Positions 30,344 through 37,229 of a stretch of DNA of 57,741 bases are shown here, piece by piece (within the stretch, counting starts at the first letter, position 1; each line of letters opens with the position of its first letter). The notes below the pieces were generated by a model. The model searched no databases and had not been told where the DNA came from. It was given only the letters and a program-made list of their open reading frames with translations. A program made the position numbers and the translations under genes. Source of the stretch: a virus; the IMG/VR virus record IMGVR_UViG_3300036859_000226, positions 1-57,741 of that record; one strand, 5' to 3'.

Positions 30344-30448
30344 TTGGATCGCCATAACGCGCACGTGATCAGGGCGCTATCGGCCGACGACCGGACGGCT
30401 ATCGCCAGAATGTTTGCTGCGCGCCGGGAAGAAATACGAGGCGCGTGA
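30344..30448 (+). CDS. 34-residue ORF with TTG start (tentative)
   Basis: TTG 30344 lies eight bases after GAGG. The frame reads MDRHNAHVIRALSADDRTAI and ends RREEIRGA, a plausible helical peptide. It occupies the otherwise empty 177 bp between recT and the next gene. Low confidence because of size and start codon. Confidence 0.35.
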   Translation: MDRHNAHVIRALSADDRTAIARMFAARREEIRGA

Positions 30449-30505
30449 TCCTCGCGCTCGCTGTCGGCGAGTGGCCGGTGTGGGTAAGGAATGGGAGAAA
30501 GCATA

Positions 30506-30796
30506 ATGCCTGAGCAACCCCCGAGCACCGAGATGGTTGAGCCGAAAGAAGTTACCCATAGTCGCTTTTATGATGCCTTCCATGCGTGGTTCATGCAAAG
30601 CGGCTGCGACTTCTGGAGTGAGTGCGACGCGCCGGAGTCTCTCGCGACGATCGCCGTTGAGTTAAACGACGCCTTCGCCGCGCGGGCCGTGGCCGAGGAG
30701 CGGGCGCGGTGCCTCGCGTGGGTTCACAAGCGAACGTTCTACTCGGATTGGTCCGTGCTCATTGAAGCGATCAGAGACGGGAGGCCGGCGCCATGA
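30506..30796 (+). CDS. Hypothetical protein
   Basis: The 96-residue protein starts MPEQPPSTEMVEPKEVTHSR after GGGAGAAAG. It has two Cys in QSGCDFWSECDA. Short proteins of this kind populate the early regions of many phages. Function unknown. Confidence 0.55.
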   Translation: MPEQPPSTEMVEPKEVTHSRFYDAFHAWFMQSGCDFWSECDAPESLATIAVELNDAFAARAVAEERARCLAWVHKRTFYSDWSVLIEAIRDGRPAP

Positions 30797-31152
30797 CCGA
30801 CGACGAGCGTGAAGCGCAAAAATGGGTCGGCGACGAGGCCGCCATACGCAAGAAACACGGAGATGATCGATGTCTAGATGCCGCCAGCGAGAGCGGACGC
30901 ATCGGCAGTTCCGGACTGGTCAATCCATACTACTACTCCGCCGTAGAAATACTGCTCCTCCGGCTCAACGAGGCCCGCGACGAGATCGCCGACAAGCAGC
31001 GCACGTTCGACCTGCTCTGGGCCGCGCAGATGCGCGCGATCGAGAGGTGGCAGGCGGCGCACCCCGGCAACGAGATGGTGTGGCCGGACCACGCCATGCT
31101 GGTCGAGTGGCTGCTGGAGGAGATCGCCCGGCTGACCGCTGCCTCGGCCTAA
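30793..31152 (+). CDS. Hypothetical helical protein
   Basis: The 119-residue protein overlaps its neighbours by ATGA. The region YYYSAVEILLLRLNEARDEI and ERWQAAHPGNEMVWPDHAML resembles Ead/Ea22-like phage proteins in style, but this is only a resemblance. Confidence 0.55.
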   Translation: MTDDEREAQKWVGDEAAIRKKHGDDRCLDAASESGRIGSSGLVNPYYYSAVEILLLRLNEARDEIADKQRTFDLLWAAQMRAIERWQAAHPGNEMVWPDHAMLVEWLLEEIARLTAASA

Positions 31153-31340
31153 TGCGCCGCGCCGACCTCGGCTGCATCTGGACGAACGACCAGATCAACC
31201 GCGAGGTCGCCGGCCAGATATTCGGCGCGCCGGCGGCCGGCCTATCGTTCTCCGAGCCGCACGGCGTTCTGTGGGAGTTGCTTGACCTACTGTGGCCGAG
31301 GGCAAACTTCATTCAGGTGTGGGAGAGGGTCGATGGCTGA
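31152..31340 (+). CDS. Small hypothetical protein
   Basis: The 62-residue protein MRRADLGCIWTNDQINREVA... begins at an ATG sharing its A with the previous stop. It has several Trp and a helical end. Function unknown. Confidence 0.5.
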   Translation: MRRADLGCIWTNDQINREVAGQIFGAPAAGLSFSEPHGVLWELLDLLWPRANFIQVWERVDG

Positions 31341-31683
31341 CTTACCGCCGATGGAGCCGAGCGCGACTGAGCGCGTATTCGATGTACTAATAAATAAAAC
31401 ACATAATGGCGAGATTATCGCCGGTATCAATACGGTTGAATTACTTCAAGAAATAAAAGCTGTAGTCGTGGGCGCCTACCGCGACGGCTTCCTCACCGCC
31501 CTCTCCCTACTGCGCGAGCCGAGCGAGGAGTTGGTGAAGGCGGTAAAATCGGCGTTGGTAGAAGCCATCGAAGAGTCCCCGCACAATTTCGGAGAACAAG
31601 GGATTGCAGCGACATATGTCGATGCGTCCCGCGCCGCCCTCCGCGCCGCTGCGGAGGCGCTGGCTACTGCCACGCCCCGCTGA
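31333..31683 (+). CDS. Hypothetical protein, last of the rightward unit
   Basis: The 116-residue helical protein starts MADLPPMEPSATERVFDVLI. The segment 31380-31470 is AT-rich and uses rare codons compared with its neighbours. Its end overlaps by 20 bp the end of the oppositely oriented membrane-protein gene, with no terminator between the converging units. Confidence 0.55.
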   Translation: MADLPPMEPSATERVFDVLINKTHNGEIIAGINTVELLQEIKAVVVGAYRDGFLTALSLLREPSEELVKAVKSALVEAIEESPHNFGEQGIAATYVDASRAALRAAAEALATATPR

Positions 31684-31879
31684 GGATCAACCCCACCGGC
31701 CCAAACTGAGTAGGCGGCCCGAGGATCAGCAGCGCCAACACGATAAACGCGAGCACGGCCAGCGCGGCGACGAGCAGCATCGGCCTCCCCGGCGTCCAGC
31801 GGCGCACGGTTGGCTTCGGGGCGTAGCGGTCGAGCCAGGTCGGCGGCAGGCTCGGCGGGAGGCCGGGGCGGGCGCTCAC
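31664..31879 (-). CDS. Small membrane protein, last gene of the leftward unit
   Basis: The 71-residue protein from GTG 31879 (GTGA with the upstream stop) has a Pro-rich, basic N-terminus and one hydrophobic segment MLLVAALAVLAFIVLALLIL. It belongs to the lysis end of the operon and could be a holin-accessory or spanin-type protein; no motif supports either. Confidence 0.5.
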   Translation of the reverse strand: MSARPGLPPSLPPTWLDRYAPKPTVRRWTPGRPMLLVAALAVLAFIVLALLILGPPTQFGPVGLILSGAWQ

Positions 31880-32079
31880 GGCTCTATCTGGCGCATCGTC
31901 TTTGGATCATAGCCGGCTGCGATTATCTTCGACCAAAGTATGCAGCGAGCATGCTCTACCCATCGATCATGCTCGACCTGCTTGATCCGACGCATCAGGC
32001 CACGCTCTTCATACGCGCGCTCTTCCGCCTCCTGCGCACGCCGAATGGCAGCTTGGAATAGCGTTGTCACAGCCGCCAC
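31876..32079 (-). CDS. Small basic helical protein
   Basis: The 67-residue frame from GTG 32079 reads MAAVTTLFQAAIRRAQEAEE and RIKQVEHDRWVEHARCILWS. It overlaps the preceding membrane peptide by 13 bp. Helical and charged; unknown function. Confidence 0.5.
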   Translation of the reverse strand: MAAVTTLFQAAIRRAQEAEERAYEERGLMRRIKQVEHDRWVEHARCILWSKIIAAGYDPKTMRQIEP

Positions 32080-32210
32080 CGCACCATCGCGACATCACAC
32101 GAAGCCCGCGCATACTTGCCCGTCGCCCAGCCGTACCAGCGCGGACGGCCGACCCAGTAAAGCGGCGCGAGCGACCAGCTAACCGCCCACCAGAAAACAA
32201 CGCGCGTCAT
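32067..32210 (-). CDS. 47-residue Trp-rich membrane peptide
   Basis: ATG 32210 to TGA 32067 gives MTRVVFWWAVSWSLAPLYWV..., with one short hydrophobic, Trp-rich segment and a basic tail. It sits tightly between neighbouring lysis-region genes. Real coding is supported by operon packing only. Confidence 0.45.
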   Translation of the reverse strand: MTRVVFWWAVSWSLAPLYWVGRPRWYGWATGKYARASCDVAMVRWRL

Positions 32211-32220
32211 CGCCGCACCA

Positions 32221-32535
32221 TCACAACAGCCCGACGAGAAGCGGGATCAGCGCCGGTAGGAGCTGCGGGATGAGCACCTTCATCTCGCCCCAGATCATCG
32301 CACGCCAGCTCTCGTCGACGCCGGCGACCGGCACGCCATTGACGCAGGCCGACTTCGCGTCGGCCCAGAGCACGCCGAGCGTCGAGTGCGGGTTTTGCGC
32401 GTCGAGCGTCGCGACCACGGCCGGCGGGAGCGCCGCCATGTCGGTGCACGCGGTCTTGAACGCGCCGGTGAGCTGAGCGCAGCCGCCGAGGGCGAGGGCG
32501 GCGGCGAGCGGAAGGGCGACGTAAGTGCGGGTCAT
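32221..32535 (-). CDS. Putative lipoprotein of the lysis region
   Basis: The 104-residue protein starts MTRTYVALPLAAALALGGCA with a lipobox LGGC, so Cys19 would be lipidated. Two further cysteines follow and the C-terminus is hydrophobic (LIPQLLPALIPLLVGLL). Outer-membrane lipoproteins of this size near holin genes can be outer spanins, but o-spanins are usually shorter and Pro-rich, so the role stays open. Confidence 0.6.
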   Translation of the reverse strand: MTRTYVALPLAAALALGGCAQLTGAFKTACTDMAALPPAVVATLDAQNPHSTLGVLWADAKSACVNGVPVAGVDESWRAMIWGEMKVLIPQLLPALIPLLVGLL

Positions 32536-32565
32536 GGCGTTTTCCTTCTGTGAAGATTAAAAAGT

Positions 32566-32745
32566 TCAGTACTCCGTCGGGTATCTCGGGAACACCCGCT
32601 CGTAGATGTCCCGCTTCTCAGTCATCGCCCGCTGAATCACGGCCTCGGCCTCAGCGATGATGCCAGGCACCTGCGCTGGGTCGATGACCCGCCGCTCGCA
32701 CAGGGTCAGCGCCAACTCCTCGGCGAACCGCCTGGGCGACTTCAC
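32566..32745 (-). CDS. Small hypothetical protein
   Basis: GTG 32745 overlaps the stop of the upstream membrane protein (GTGA). The 59-residue product MKSPRRFAEELALTLCERRV... is helical and charged, ending VFPRYPTEY. Unknown function. Confidence 0.55.
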   Translation of the reverse strand: MKSPRRFAEELALTLCERRVIDPAQVPGIIAEAEAVIQRAMTEKRDIYERVFPRYPTEY

Positions 32746-32900
32746 CGGATCGGTGCGCCGAAGACGCCCCACCCCAACAGGCCGATCAGGATGTAGATCA
32801 ACCCATACGGCGCATGCGCCGGGCCGAACGGCCAACTCGACCATCCGGTAAAAACCAGCGAGATCACGTACAGAATCCAGAACCAGATGCCGGCGGTCAT
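32742..32900 (-). CDS. Small two-helix membrane protein
   Basis: ATG 32900 follows GGAGGATTAA, a strong ribosome site. The 52-residue protein has two membrane segments (GIWFWILYVISLVF and GLIYILIGLLGWGVF) with PFGPAHAPYG between. The type is common downstream of phage holins and may take part in lysis or host membrane remodelling. Confidence 0.65.
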   Translation of the reverse strand: MTAGIWFWILYVISLVFTGWSSWPFGPAHAPYGLIYILIGLLGWGVFGAPIR

Positions 32901-32910
32901 TTAATCCTCC

Positions 32911-33321
32911 TCACACACCCTTGGGAGCCGGGCTCGGCTCCACGTTGGCCGGCGCAGAAGGTGCCGCGGCAATCTCTTCCGGCGAGACCCGAACCGCTTT
33001 ATTAGGCATCCCCTCAGCGGTCACGGTCAGAGTAACCGGCGTCGCAACGCCCGCGGTCATCGTGGCTGCGGCCGATGCCTTCGCAGCCGCGACTTCGGCC
33101 CTGCGTGCATTCCTGATTGCGACAATCTTCTGCCACGCCGACCAGAGCAGAGTCGCGAGCATGAAGCCGGCGCTTACCGCCATCGTAACTTGGTCGCCGG
33201 TCACGGTCAGCGCCCAGGTGAAGCCGAACCCGCTCGCGATCTGCACCAGGCCGCGCACAACAGCCCCGACGATCGGCAGGTACGGCTGCATCCATTCCGC
33301 GATCGTGAGTTTATCCGACAC
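32911..33321 (-). CDS. Holin, Pam3-gp28-like
   Basis: I choose GTG 33321, preceded by GGGAGGGGAAG, giving 136 residues. It starts with LTIAEWMQPYLPIVGAVVRG, has two membrane segments (about 14-40 and 47-68) and a long Ala-rich charged C-terminal tail. Layout and the WQKYI-like start resemble the Pam3-gp28 family of putative holins. It follows the endolysin gene on the same strand, after the tRNA-like locus. Confidence 0.65.
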   Translation of the reverse strand: MSDKLTIAEWMQPYLPIVGAVVRGLVQIASGFGFTWALTVTGDQVTMAVSAGFMLATLLWSAWQKIVAIRNARRAEVAAAKASAAATMTAGVATPVTLTVTAEGMPNKAVRVSPEEIAAAPSAPANVEPSPAPKGV

Positions 33322-33384
33322 TGGCTTCCCCTCCCGCGCTTGCCGTGCAATAATGCGCCCGCGCGGCGTTGCCTGCAACATTGG

Positions 33385-33460
33385 TGCAGGTGGAAGGGAC
33401 AGCGACCTAATCAGGTTCATACCCTGATTGCTACGGGTGCAATTCCCGTACCTGCCTCCA
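33385..33460 (+). tRNA. Degenerate initiator-type tRNA-Met (CAU) with encoded CCA
   Basis: Exactly 76 nt fold as a cloverleaf: acceptor TGCAGGT/ACCTGCC with positions 2-7 paired and a mismatch at 1-72, D stem AGG/CCT, anticodon stem TCAGG/CCTGA with loop TTCATAC (anticodon CAT, U33, A37), T stem ACGGG/CCCGT and a 3' T-CCA. The 1-72 mismatch and A11-T24 pair are features of bacterial initiator tRNA. G8, G14, C19 and the T-loop TGCAATT are non-standard, so it may be a decayed or specialised RNA. It lies on the strand opposite to the lysis genes. Confidence 0.6.
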
Positions 33461-33502
33461 ATATCTGCAACCTCGCGCCTCTACCTCCCAGTTGCAAAAC
33501 TC

Positions 33503-33527
33503 GGCCGGCGGCAACGTCGGCCTTTTT
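33503..33527 (+). terminator. Rho-independent terminator of the tRNA-like gene
   Basis: GGCCG (33503-33507) pairs with CGGCC (33518-33522) across a 10-nt loop and is followed at once by TTTTT (33523-33527). It lies 42 bp after the CCA and is directed on the plus strand, so the tRNA-like RNA appears to have its own transcription unit. Confidence 0.6.
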
Positions 33528-33697
33528 GCTGCGCGGCGGCGATGCTATCCTGTGCGCGCTGCGGCGAGCTTTGAACCTAAACACTGGTTCGTCCGGTGTG
33601 CCGGCCCGCAGCGTAATGGACGACAGCGTGCGCTTTAGTGGCGCGAGCCTATGCCAAGCTGACTGCCGGGGGGAGGAAATGCCCCCTGGCGCCAGCG

Positions 33698-34366
33698 TCA
33701 TCCCCGCCTCGCCTGCCACGCCTTGAGCGCCGCATCGGTGCGCTCGCCTGGTATGCCATCGATCGGCCCCGGATTATATCCTGCTGCCTTGAGCACGGTC
33801 TGCAATGCCCGCACGGTCGCCGACATAGCGAGATAGGTCGCCTGCACCGTATCGTTCAGGTCTTGGGTCGGCGGCGGAGTCTGGACAGGCGATACGCGCG
33901 GTCCGGCGAGCGCCAGCTTGGCATAATCGAGGCGCGGGGCAAATCCGGCATCCGGATCGGATGGCCGCTCGAATAGGCGCTGGAATACGTCAACAGCCTT
34001 CGAGACAGTCAATGTCTTGCGGAGAGCAGCGAGCGCCCGCGCCTCGGTGGTTTGGAGTTCATGAATTAGAAAACCGTAATTCGCCTCGTCGGTGCCGACA
34101 TCAAGCCCCTCGTTTGCCGCCCATGTCTCGAATGCGGCGCGCCGGCTCCCGGTCCACTGCGCGATTCCAAAGCCACCGCGGCTGCCCGGCACGAGCGGAT
34201 GGTGCTCGTTGATGTCCGGGTCCAGTCCACTCTCGCCCCCAAGATTGCCGACGATGCCGGCCGCCTGGTTCTCGGTCAGCGCGAGGTCGGCCATCAGCCG
34301 GTCGATCAGCCACCGCCCGCGTGCGGGGAAGCCGGCGGACAGCGGCGGCATGTCGAATGCGGTCAT
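33698..34366 (-). CDS. Endolysin: tail-lysozyme domain plus peptidoglycan-binding domain
   Basis: The 222-residue protein has an N-terminal phage_tail_lysozyme-like domain (LALTENQAAGIVGNLGGESG with the catalytic Glu, then GGFGIAQWTGSRRAAFETWA) and a C-terminal peptidoglycan-binding repeat (VRALQTVLKAAGYNPGPIDG ... RTDAALKAWQ). It has no signal peptide, so it needs a holin, present at 32911-33321. It cuts the cell wall at the end of infection. Confidence 0.88.
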   Translation of the reverse strand: MTAFDMPPLSAGFPARGRWLIDRLMADLALTENQAAGIVGNLGGESGLDPDINEHHPLVPGSRGGFGIAQWTGSRRAAFETWAANEGLDVGTDEANYGFLIHELQTTEARALAALRKTLTVSKAVDVFQRLFERPSDPDAGFAPRLDYAKLALAGPRVSPVQTPPPTQDLNDTVQATYLAMSATVRALQTVLKAAGYNPGPIDGIPGERTDAALKAWQARRG

Positions 34367-34680
34367 CTACCCCTCGCTCGACTGAGTATCGCTTGCCGTC
34401 TCTCGACCCAACGCCGGAAAACCTCACGATTCATTTCCCTCGCAGGGAACTCGCTCGGCTTGTTGATCGCCTCGTCTCGCTCAACTCGCAAATCATCAAC
34501 ACGCGCGCTGATCGTATCATATTCCTCGATCGCGTACCGCCGCCGCTCCGGCTCTGGCCGCATCTCGCTCGGATCGCCGGCCCGCATGATGCAGGTGCTG
34601 TCGTCACCTGGGTTGACCGCCCCGCAGATGCGGCAGCGAACGCCGCCCTCGAACGGTTGGGGATCGTGCTGACGGATCAT
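34363..34680 (-). CDS. Hypothetical protein with Cys cluster
   Basis: The 105-residue protein begins MIRQHDPQPFEGGVRCRICG and has CxxC and a third Cys (STCIMR), then charged helices. Overlaps by ATGA with the endolysin and with the corrected end of the upstream gene. Unknown function, lysis-operon context. Confidence 0.55.
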   Translation of the reverse strand: MIRQHDPQPFEGGVRCRICGAVNPGDDSTCIMRAGDPSEMRPEPERRRYAIEEYDTISARVDDLRVERDEAINKPSEFPAREMNREVFRRWVERRQAILSRARGR

Positions 34681-35053
34681 GGCTCGTCTCCTCCCCTTCG
34701 CTTGTTCGCCTCACCCATCGAGATGCCGCGCCTCTCGCCGGCAGCGTCGGCCTCGCTGACCTGCACGCGCGCCGACTCATCATGGCCGCGAGCGCCGCGG
34801 CCATGATGCTGTTGGTGTTGGTCGCAACCTCCTTGATATCGGCTGCCATGCCGACAACGACAACCGCAGCCCTCTCGGCGTGCGTCGCAGCAGCGCTAGC
34901 CGCCCTCTCAGCCGCAATCGCCGCAATCAGGGCCTCAGCCCGCGATCCCCGCGCCTCGCGCGTCACTTGGAACATCTTGACCAGCGCCAGGACCAGCGTC
35001 AGCAAGGTGAGGGCTTGGACGCCTAAGCTGATGATGAGGAGAGCCGCGCTCAC
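34677..35053 (-). CDS. Membrane-anchored helical protein, frameshifted near its 3' end
   Basis: GTG 35053 (GTGA with the previous stop) starts MSAALLIISLGVQALTLLTL, one membrane helix, followed by Ala/Glu/Arg helices to VATNTNSIMAAALAAMM. There the continuation that looks natural, ESARVQVSEADAAGERRGIS, lies in another frame and ends exactly at TGA 34677, ATGA-coupled to the next gene. One missing G at about 34779 explains it. As sequenced, the frame instead runs to 34604. It may be a spanin- or holin-type component. Confidence 0.6.
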
Positions 35054-35538
35054 CGAACGCCCATCCCGGAAAAATGCTGGACCGTCAGCACCAGGATCGC
35101 CGTCGCCAACGTCACGCCAGCCGCAATCACTGCCGGCGCGATAGCCCGTTTCCAAGCGGCCCACCCCTCCTTGTCCGCCTCGAATGCATCCAATCTGGCA
35201 CCGATCCCGGCAAGTAGGCTGCCATGCGCGGCAAAGCGGCTATCGTCGCGGCTGTCGTGTTGCTCGAGATGGTCGCCGAATCTTTGAAGTTGCTCCATCA
35301 GCGCTCCATGATCGCGCTGGCGCTGTTCTCCTTGGAGTACGAGTGCCGAGACCTCGCTGACCATTCGGTGCACGATCGGCCGTAGCAAGGCCAACTCGCC
35401 CGTCTGGATGTCCATCTTGGTCTCGACGCGAGTGACACGCTCGCCGATCTCGGCAAAGCCTGTGCGACGTTCTGCCCGGTCCCCGTCGCTCATCGGCGCC
35501 CATACCTCATCCAAGAATGTGCTTGCGCTGTGTGCCAT
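35050..35538 (-). CDS. Coiled-coil membrane protein of the lysis region
   Basis: The 162-residue protein from ATG 35538 has a coiled-coil region (RVTRVETKMDIQTGELALLR; QLQRFGDHLEQHDSRDDSRF) and a C-terminal membrane segment IAPAVIAAGVTLATAILVLT. The plan (cytoplasmic coil, C-terminal anchor) resembles haemolysin-XhlA-like phage proteins. Upstream, 35539-35638 holds the palindrome CGGAAATTTCCG (35597-35608) but no gene. Confidence 0.55.
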   Translation of the reverse strand: MAHSASTFLDEVWAPMSDGDRAERRTGFAEIGERVTRVETKMDIQTGELALLRPIVHRMVSEVSALVLQGEQRQRDHGALMEQLQRFGDHLEQHDSRDDSRFAAHGSLLAGIGARLDAFEADKEGWAAWKRAIAPAVIAAGVTLATAILVLTVQHFSGMGVR

Positions 35539-35638
35539 GATGTACGTGCTCCCCCGATCGATGGAAGAGGGGTACACAGAGAGGCGAGCATTTTCGCGGA
35601 AATTTCCGTTAATCCAACGTTCAAAGCGCCGGAATCGT

Positions 35639-36682
35639 TCACGGCCCGAGCAACCATTGCAGGCCCACCATTTCTGGCGGCGTGTACGCCACACCCGGCC
35701 GCAAGCCCTGCGAAGTCGCCGTGCGTAGCGGTGAGGATAGCGCAGCGACGGCCAGCCGCGGTCGCCGCGCGGCATCGAACAACCCGAACCGGCCGATGCC
35801 ATCATGGTCGGCGAACTCCCACACGTTCGCCCCGACCTGCGCCGCGTTGAACACACGGTAGGCCGCTGCGAGGAAGGCCGCTTGGTCGGCCGCGGTGAGA
35901 TCGGAGGAAATCGGCGCCGACGAGGCGAGCAACATCCCGATTTCATCGGCATGGATCGGTATCGGGCCCGCCGCAGCACGGAGGCGCGCCAGCCAGTCCC
36001 GCACCATGCCGGCCCAGTCAACGACGCCGTCGTGCTCCCATCCCGCCGCCTGGAGCCAAGCGTGCGAGGTCGGATACATCTGGCACCCGAAGAAACTCGG
36101 CGGGCGTTCGGTGAGGTTTGCACGCGCCCAAGCGATGCTGTCCACTGCCCGATCGCAGAGCGTCGCGTCGCCGGAAGTGAGTTCAATCCCGATTCCGCAC
36201 GCCGGGCACTTCGCGACGAAGTACGGCCACTCCCGCAGGAGCCAATCGCGGTGATTGTAGACGATGGTCTGCCCGATGTCATGACCCCCGAGGCGAAGAT
36301 CTCCGCCGAAGTAGACTCGCGACAGCAGCCCGCCCCACATCCAGTTCCATACTGCGTCGATGAACTGCCGGTACATCGCCGACGAGACATCGTTCTGATA
36401 ATAGAGGTTCTGGTGATCCGCCATGACGAACACGACCTCGTAGGTCATGCCGAACGCGGCGGTCATCTGCGTGAACTCGAACAGGTTCGTCAACTCATCC
36501 GGGGTCGGTTGCGGAAACGTCAAGAAGATGCCGCTCGGCCAAGGGTCGTAGAGCGGGTCGCCGCCCTTCGTGAACGTCAGCATCCGAAGGTGCGAGAAGC
36601 CGATCTGCCGCAGGAGCGAGAGGTCGGCGGCGATGGCCCAACGCTGCGTCGGGGTGAGGCTCACGGGGGCGAGCGCGGGCAT
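35639..36682 (-). CDS. Putative barrel-type glycoside hydrolase
   Basis: The 347-residue protein runs through alternating strands and helices in TIM-barrel style: LLRQIGFSHLRMLTFTKGGD, TYEVVFVMADHQNLYYQND, VYFGGDLRLGGHD, IPIHADEIGMLL with an acidic pair (DEIG) in the position of a catalytic acid, and VGANVWEFADHDGIGRFGLF near the end. This is how endoglucanase/mannanase-like barrels look. No signal peptide. It may degrade host capsular polysaccharide or be a virion depolymerase. The substrate cannot be named. Confidence 0.45.
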   Translation of the reverse strand: MPALAPVSLTPTQRWAIAADLSLLRQIGFSHLRMLTFTKGGDPLYDPWPSGIFLTFPQPTPDELTNLFEFTQMTAAFGMTYEVVFVMADHQNLYYQNDVSSAMYRQFIDAVWNWMWGGLLSRVYFGGDLRLGGHDIGQTIVYNHRDWLLREWPYFVAKCPACGIGIELTSGDATLCDRAVDSIAWARANLTERPPSFFGCQMYPTSHAWLQAAGWEHDGVVDWAGMVRDWLARLRAAAGPIPIHADEIGMLLASSAPISSDLTAADQAAFLAAAYRVFNAAQVGANVWEFADHDGIGRFGLFDAARRPRLAVAALSSPLRTATSQGLRPGVAYTPPEMVGLQWLLGP

Positions 36683-36864
36683 GCCAGCGGCGGCGGGTCA
36701 TGCCGGCCGGGATACCAGAAGGTCCAATTTATGCAGCCATCCTCGTATAGACGATCAGGCTTCATCTCGCGTAGGCGGTCCATCCGGTCGGCAACAATCA
36801 CCACCGATAATGCAAAGCCGGCAATTGCTCCCCAACCCAATAGGAGAATAGCGAAATGTGTCAT
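36661..36864 (-). CDS. Small membrane protein
   Basis: The 67-residue protein begins MTHFAILLLGWGAIAGFALS, a single N-terminal membrane helix, then a charged tail with one Cys pair region (EDGCINWTFWYPG). It overlaps the next gene by 22 bp and starts in the previous stop. Confidence 0.55.
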   Translation of the reverse strand: MTHFAILLLGWGAIAGFALSVVIVADRMDRLREMKPDRLYEDGCINWTFWYPGRHDPPPLACPRSPP

Positions 36865-37229
36865 GGCTTCTCAGCCCCGCCCGACGGCGCATAGAGCGGC
36901 TTGGCATACCCCTCCCAATCCCGAACCCGCTGCTCCATCGCCGCTTTCTCCATCGCCGCCTTCCTCGCGTCCTCCCGCGCCAGGGTGATCGCCGCCGTCG
37001 CATCGTTCAACTCGCCTAGCATCTGCCCCATGCGCTGCGTGTCGAGCGCAATCCGGCAGCGCACTTGGTCGAGATCGACGCCCCCAGCTGGCGGCTGCCC
37101 GCTCCGAACGCAAGGCGATGGGGATGGTTGCTGTGCATTGGCTCCAGCCATCATGGTTGCGAAGCCAATAAGCATAATCACCACCACCACCAGCGCGCCG
37201 GGCGGCGGCATATCGTCGTCTCGTCTCAT
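36861..37229 (-). CDS. Exported or membrane-anchored helical protein
   Basis: The 122-residue protein from ATG 37229 starts MRRDDDMPPPGALVVVVIML, with a hydrophobic segment ending near MAGANAQQ that could be a cleaved signal. A Cys pair (SPCVRSG, VRCRIAL) and a long helix (MLGELNDATAAITLAREDAR) follow. Inner-membrane anchor plus periplasmic coil would suit an i-spanin, but this is only by layout. Confidence 0.5.
   Translation of the reverse strand: MRRDDDMPPPGALVVVVIMLIGFATMMAGANAQQPSPSPCVRSGQPPAGGVDLDQVRCRIALDTQRMGQMLGELNDATAAITLAREDARKAAMEKAAMEQRVRDWEGYAKPLYAPSGGAEKP

Larger units (their letters stand above)
33322..33697. other. 376-bp non-coding region between endolysin and holin
   Basis: The region holds the tRNA-like gene and its terminator on the plus strand. 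It also has a 9-bp GC-rich hairpin at 33665-33690 (GCCGGGGGG paired with GCCCCCTGGC-like arm, one G-T pair) just after the endolysin stop, and CCTGCA/TGCAGG arms (33372-33390) that would compete with the acceptor stem. No convincing protein gene is seen on either strand. Confidence 0.6.

Noticed and set aside
33665-33690. Strong hairpin as terminator of the endolysin transcript
   Set aside because: No T tract follows on the minus strand and the holin and other genes continue downstream; kept only as part of the non-coding region.
33417-33719. Minus-strand ORF of 100 codons between endolysin and holin
   Set aside because: Composition unlike protein, overlaps the tRNA-like gene and terminator, no ribosome site.
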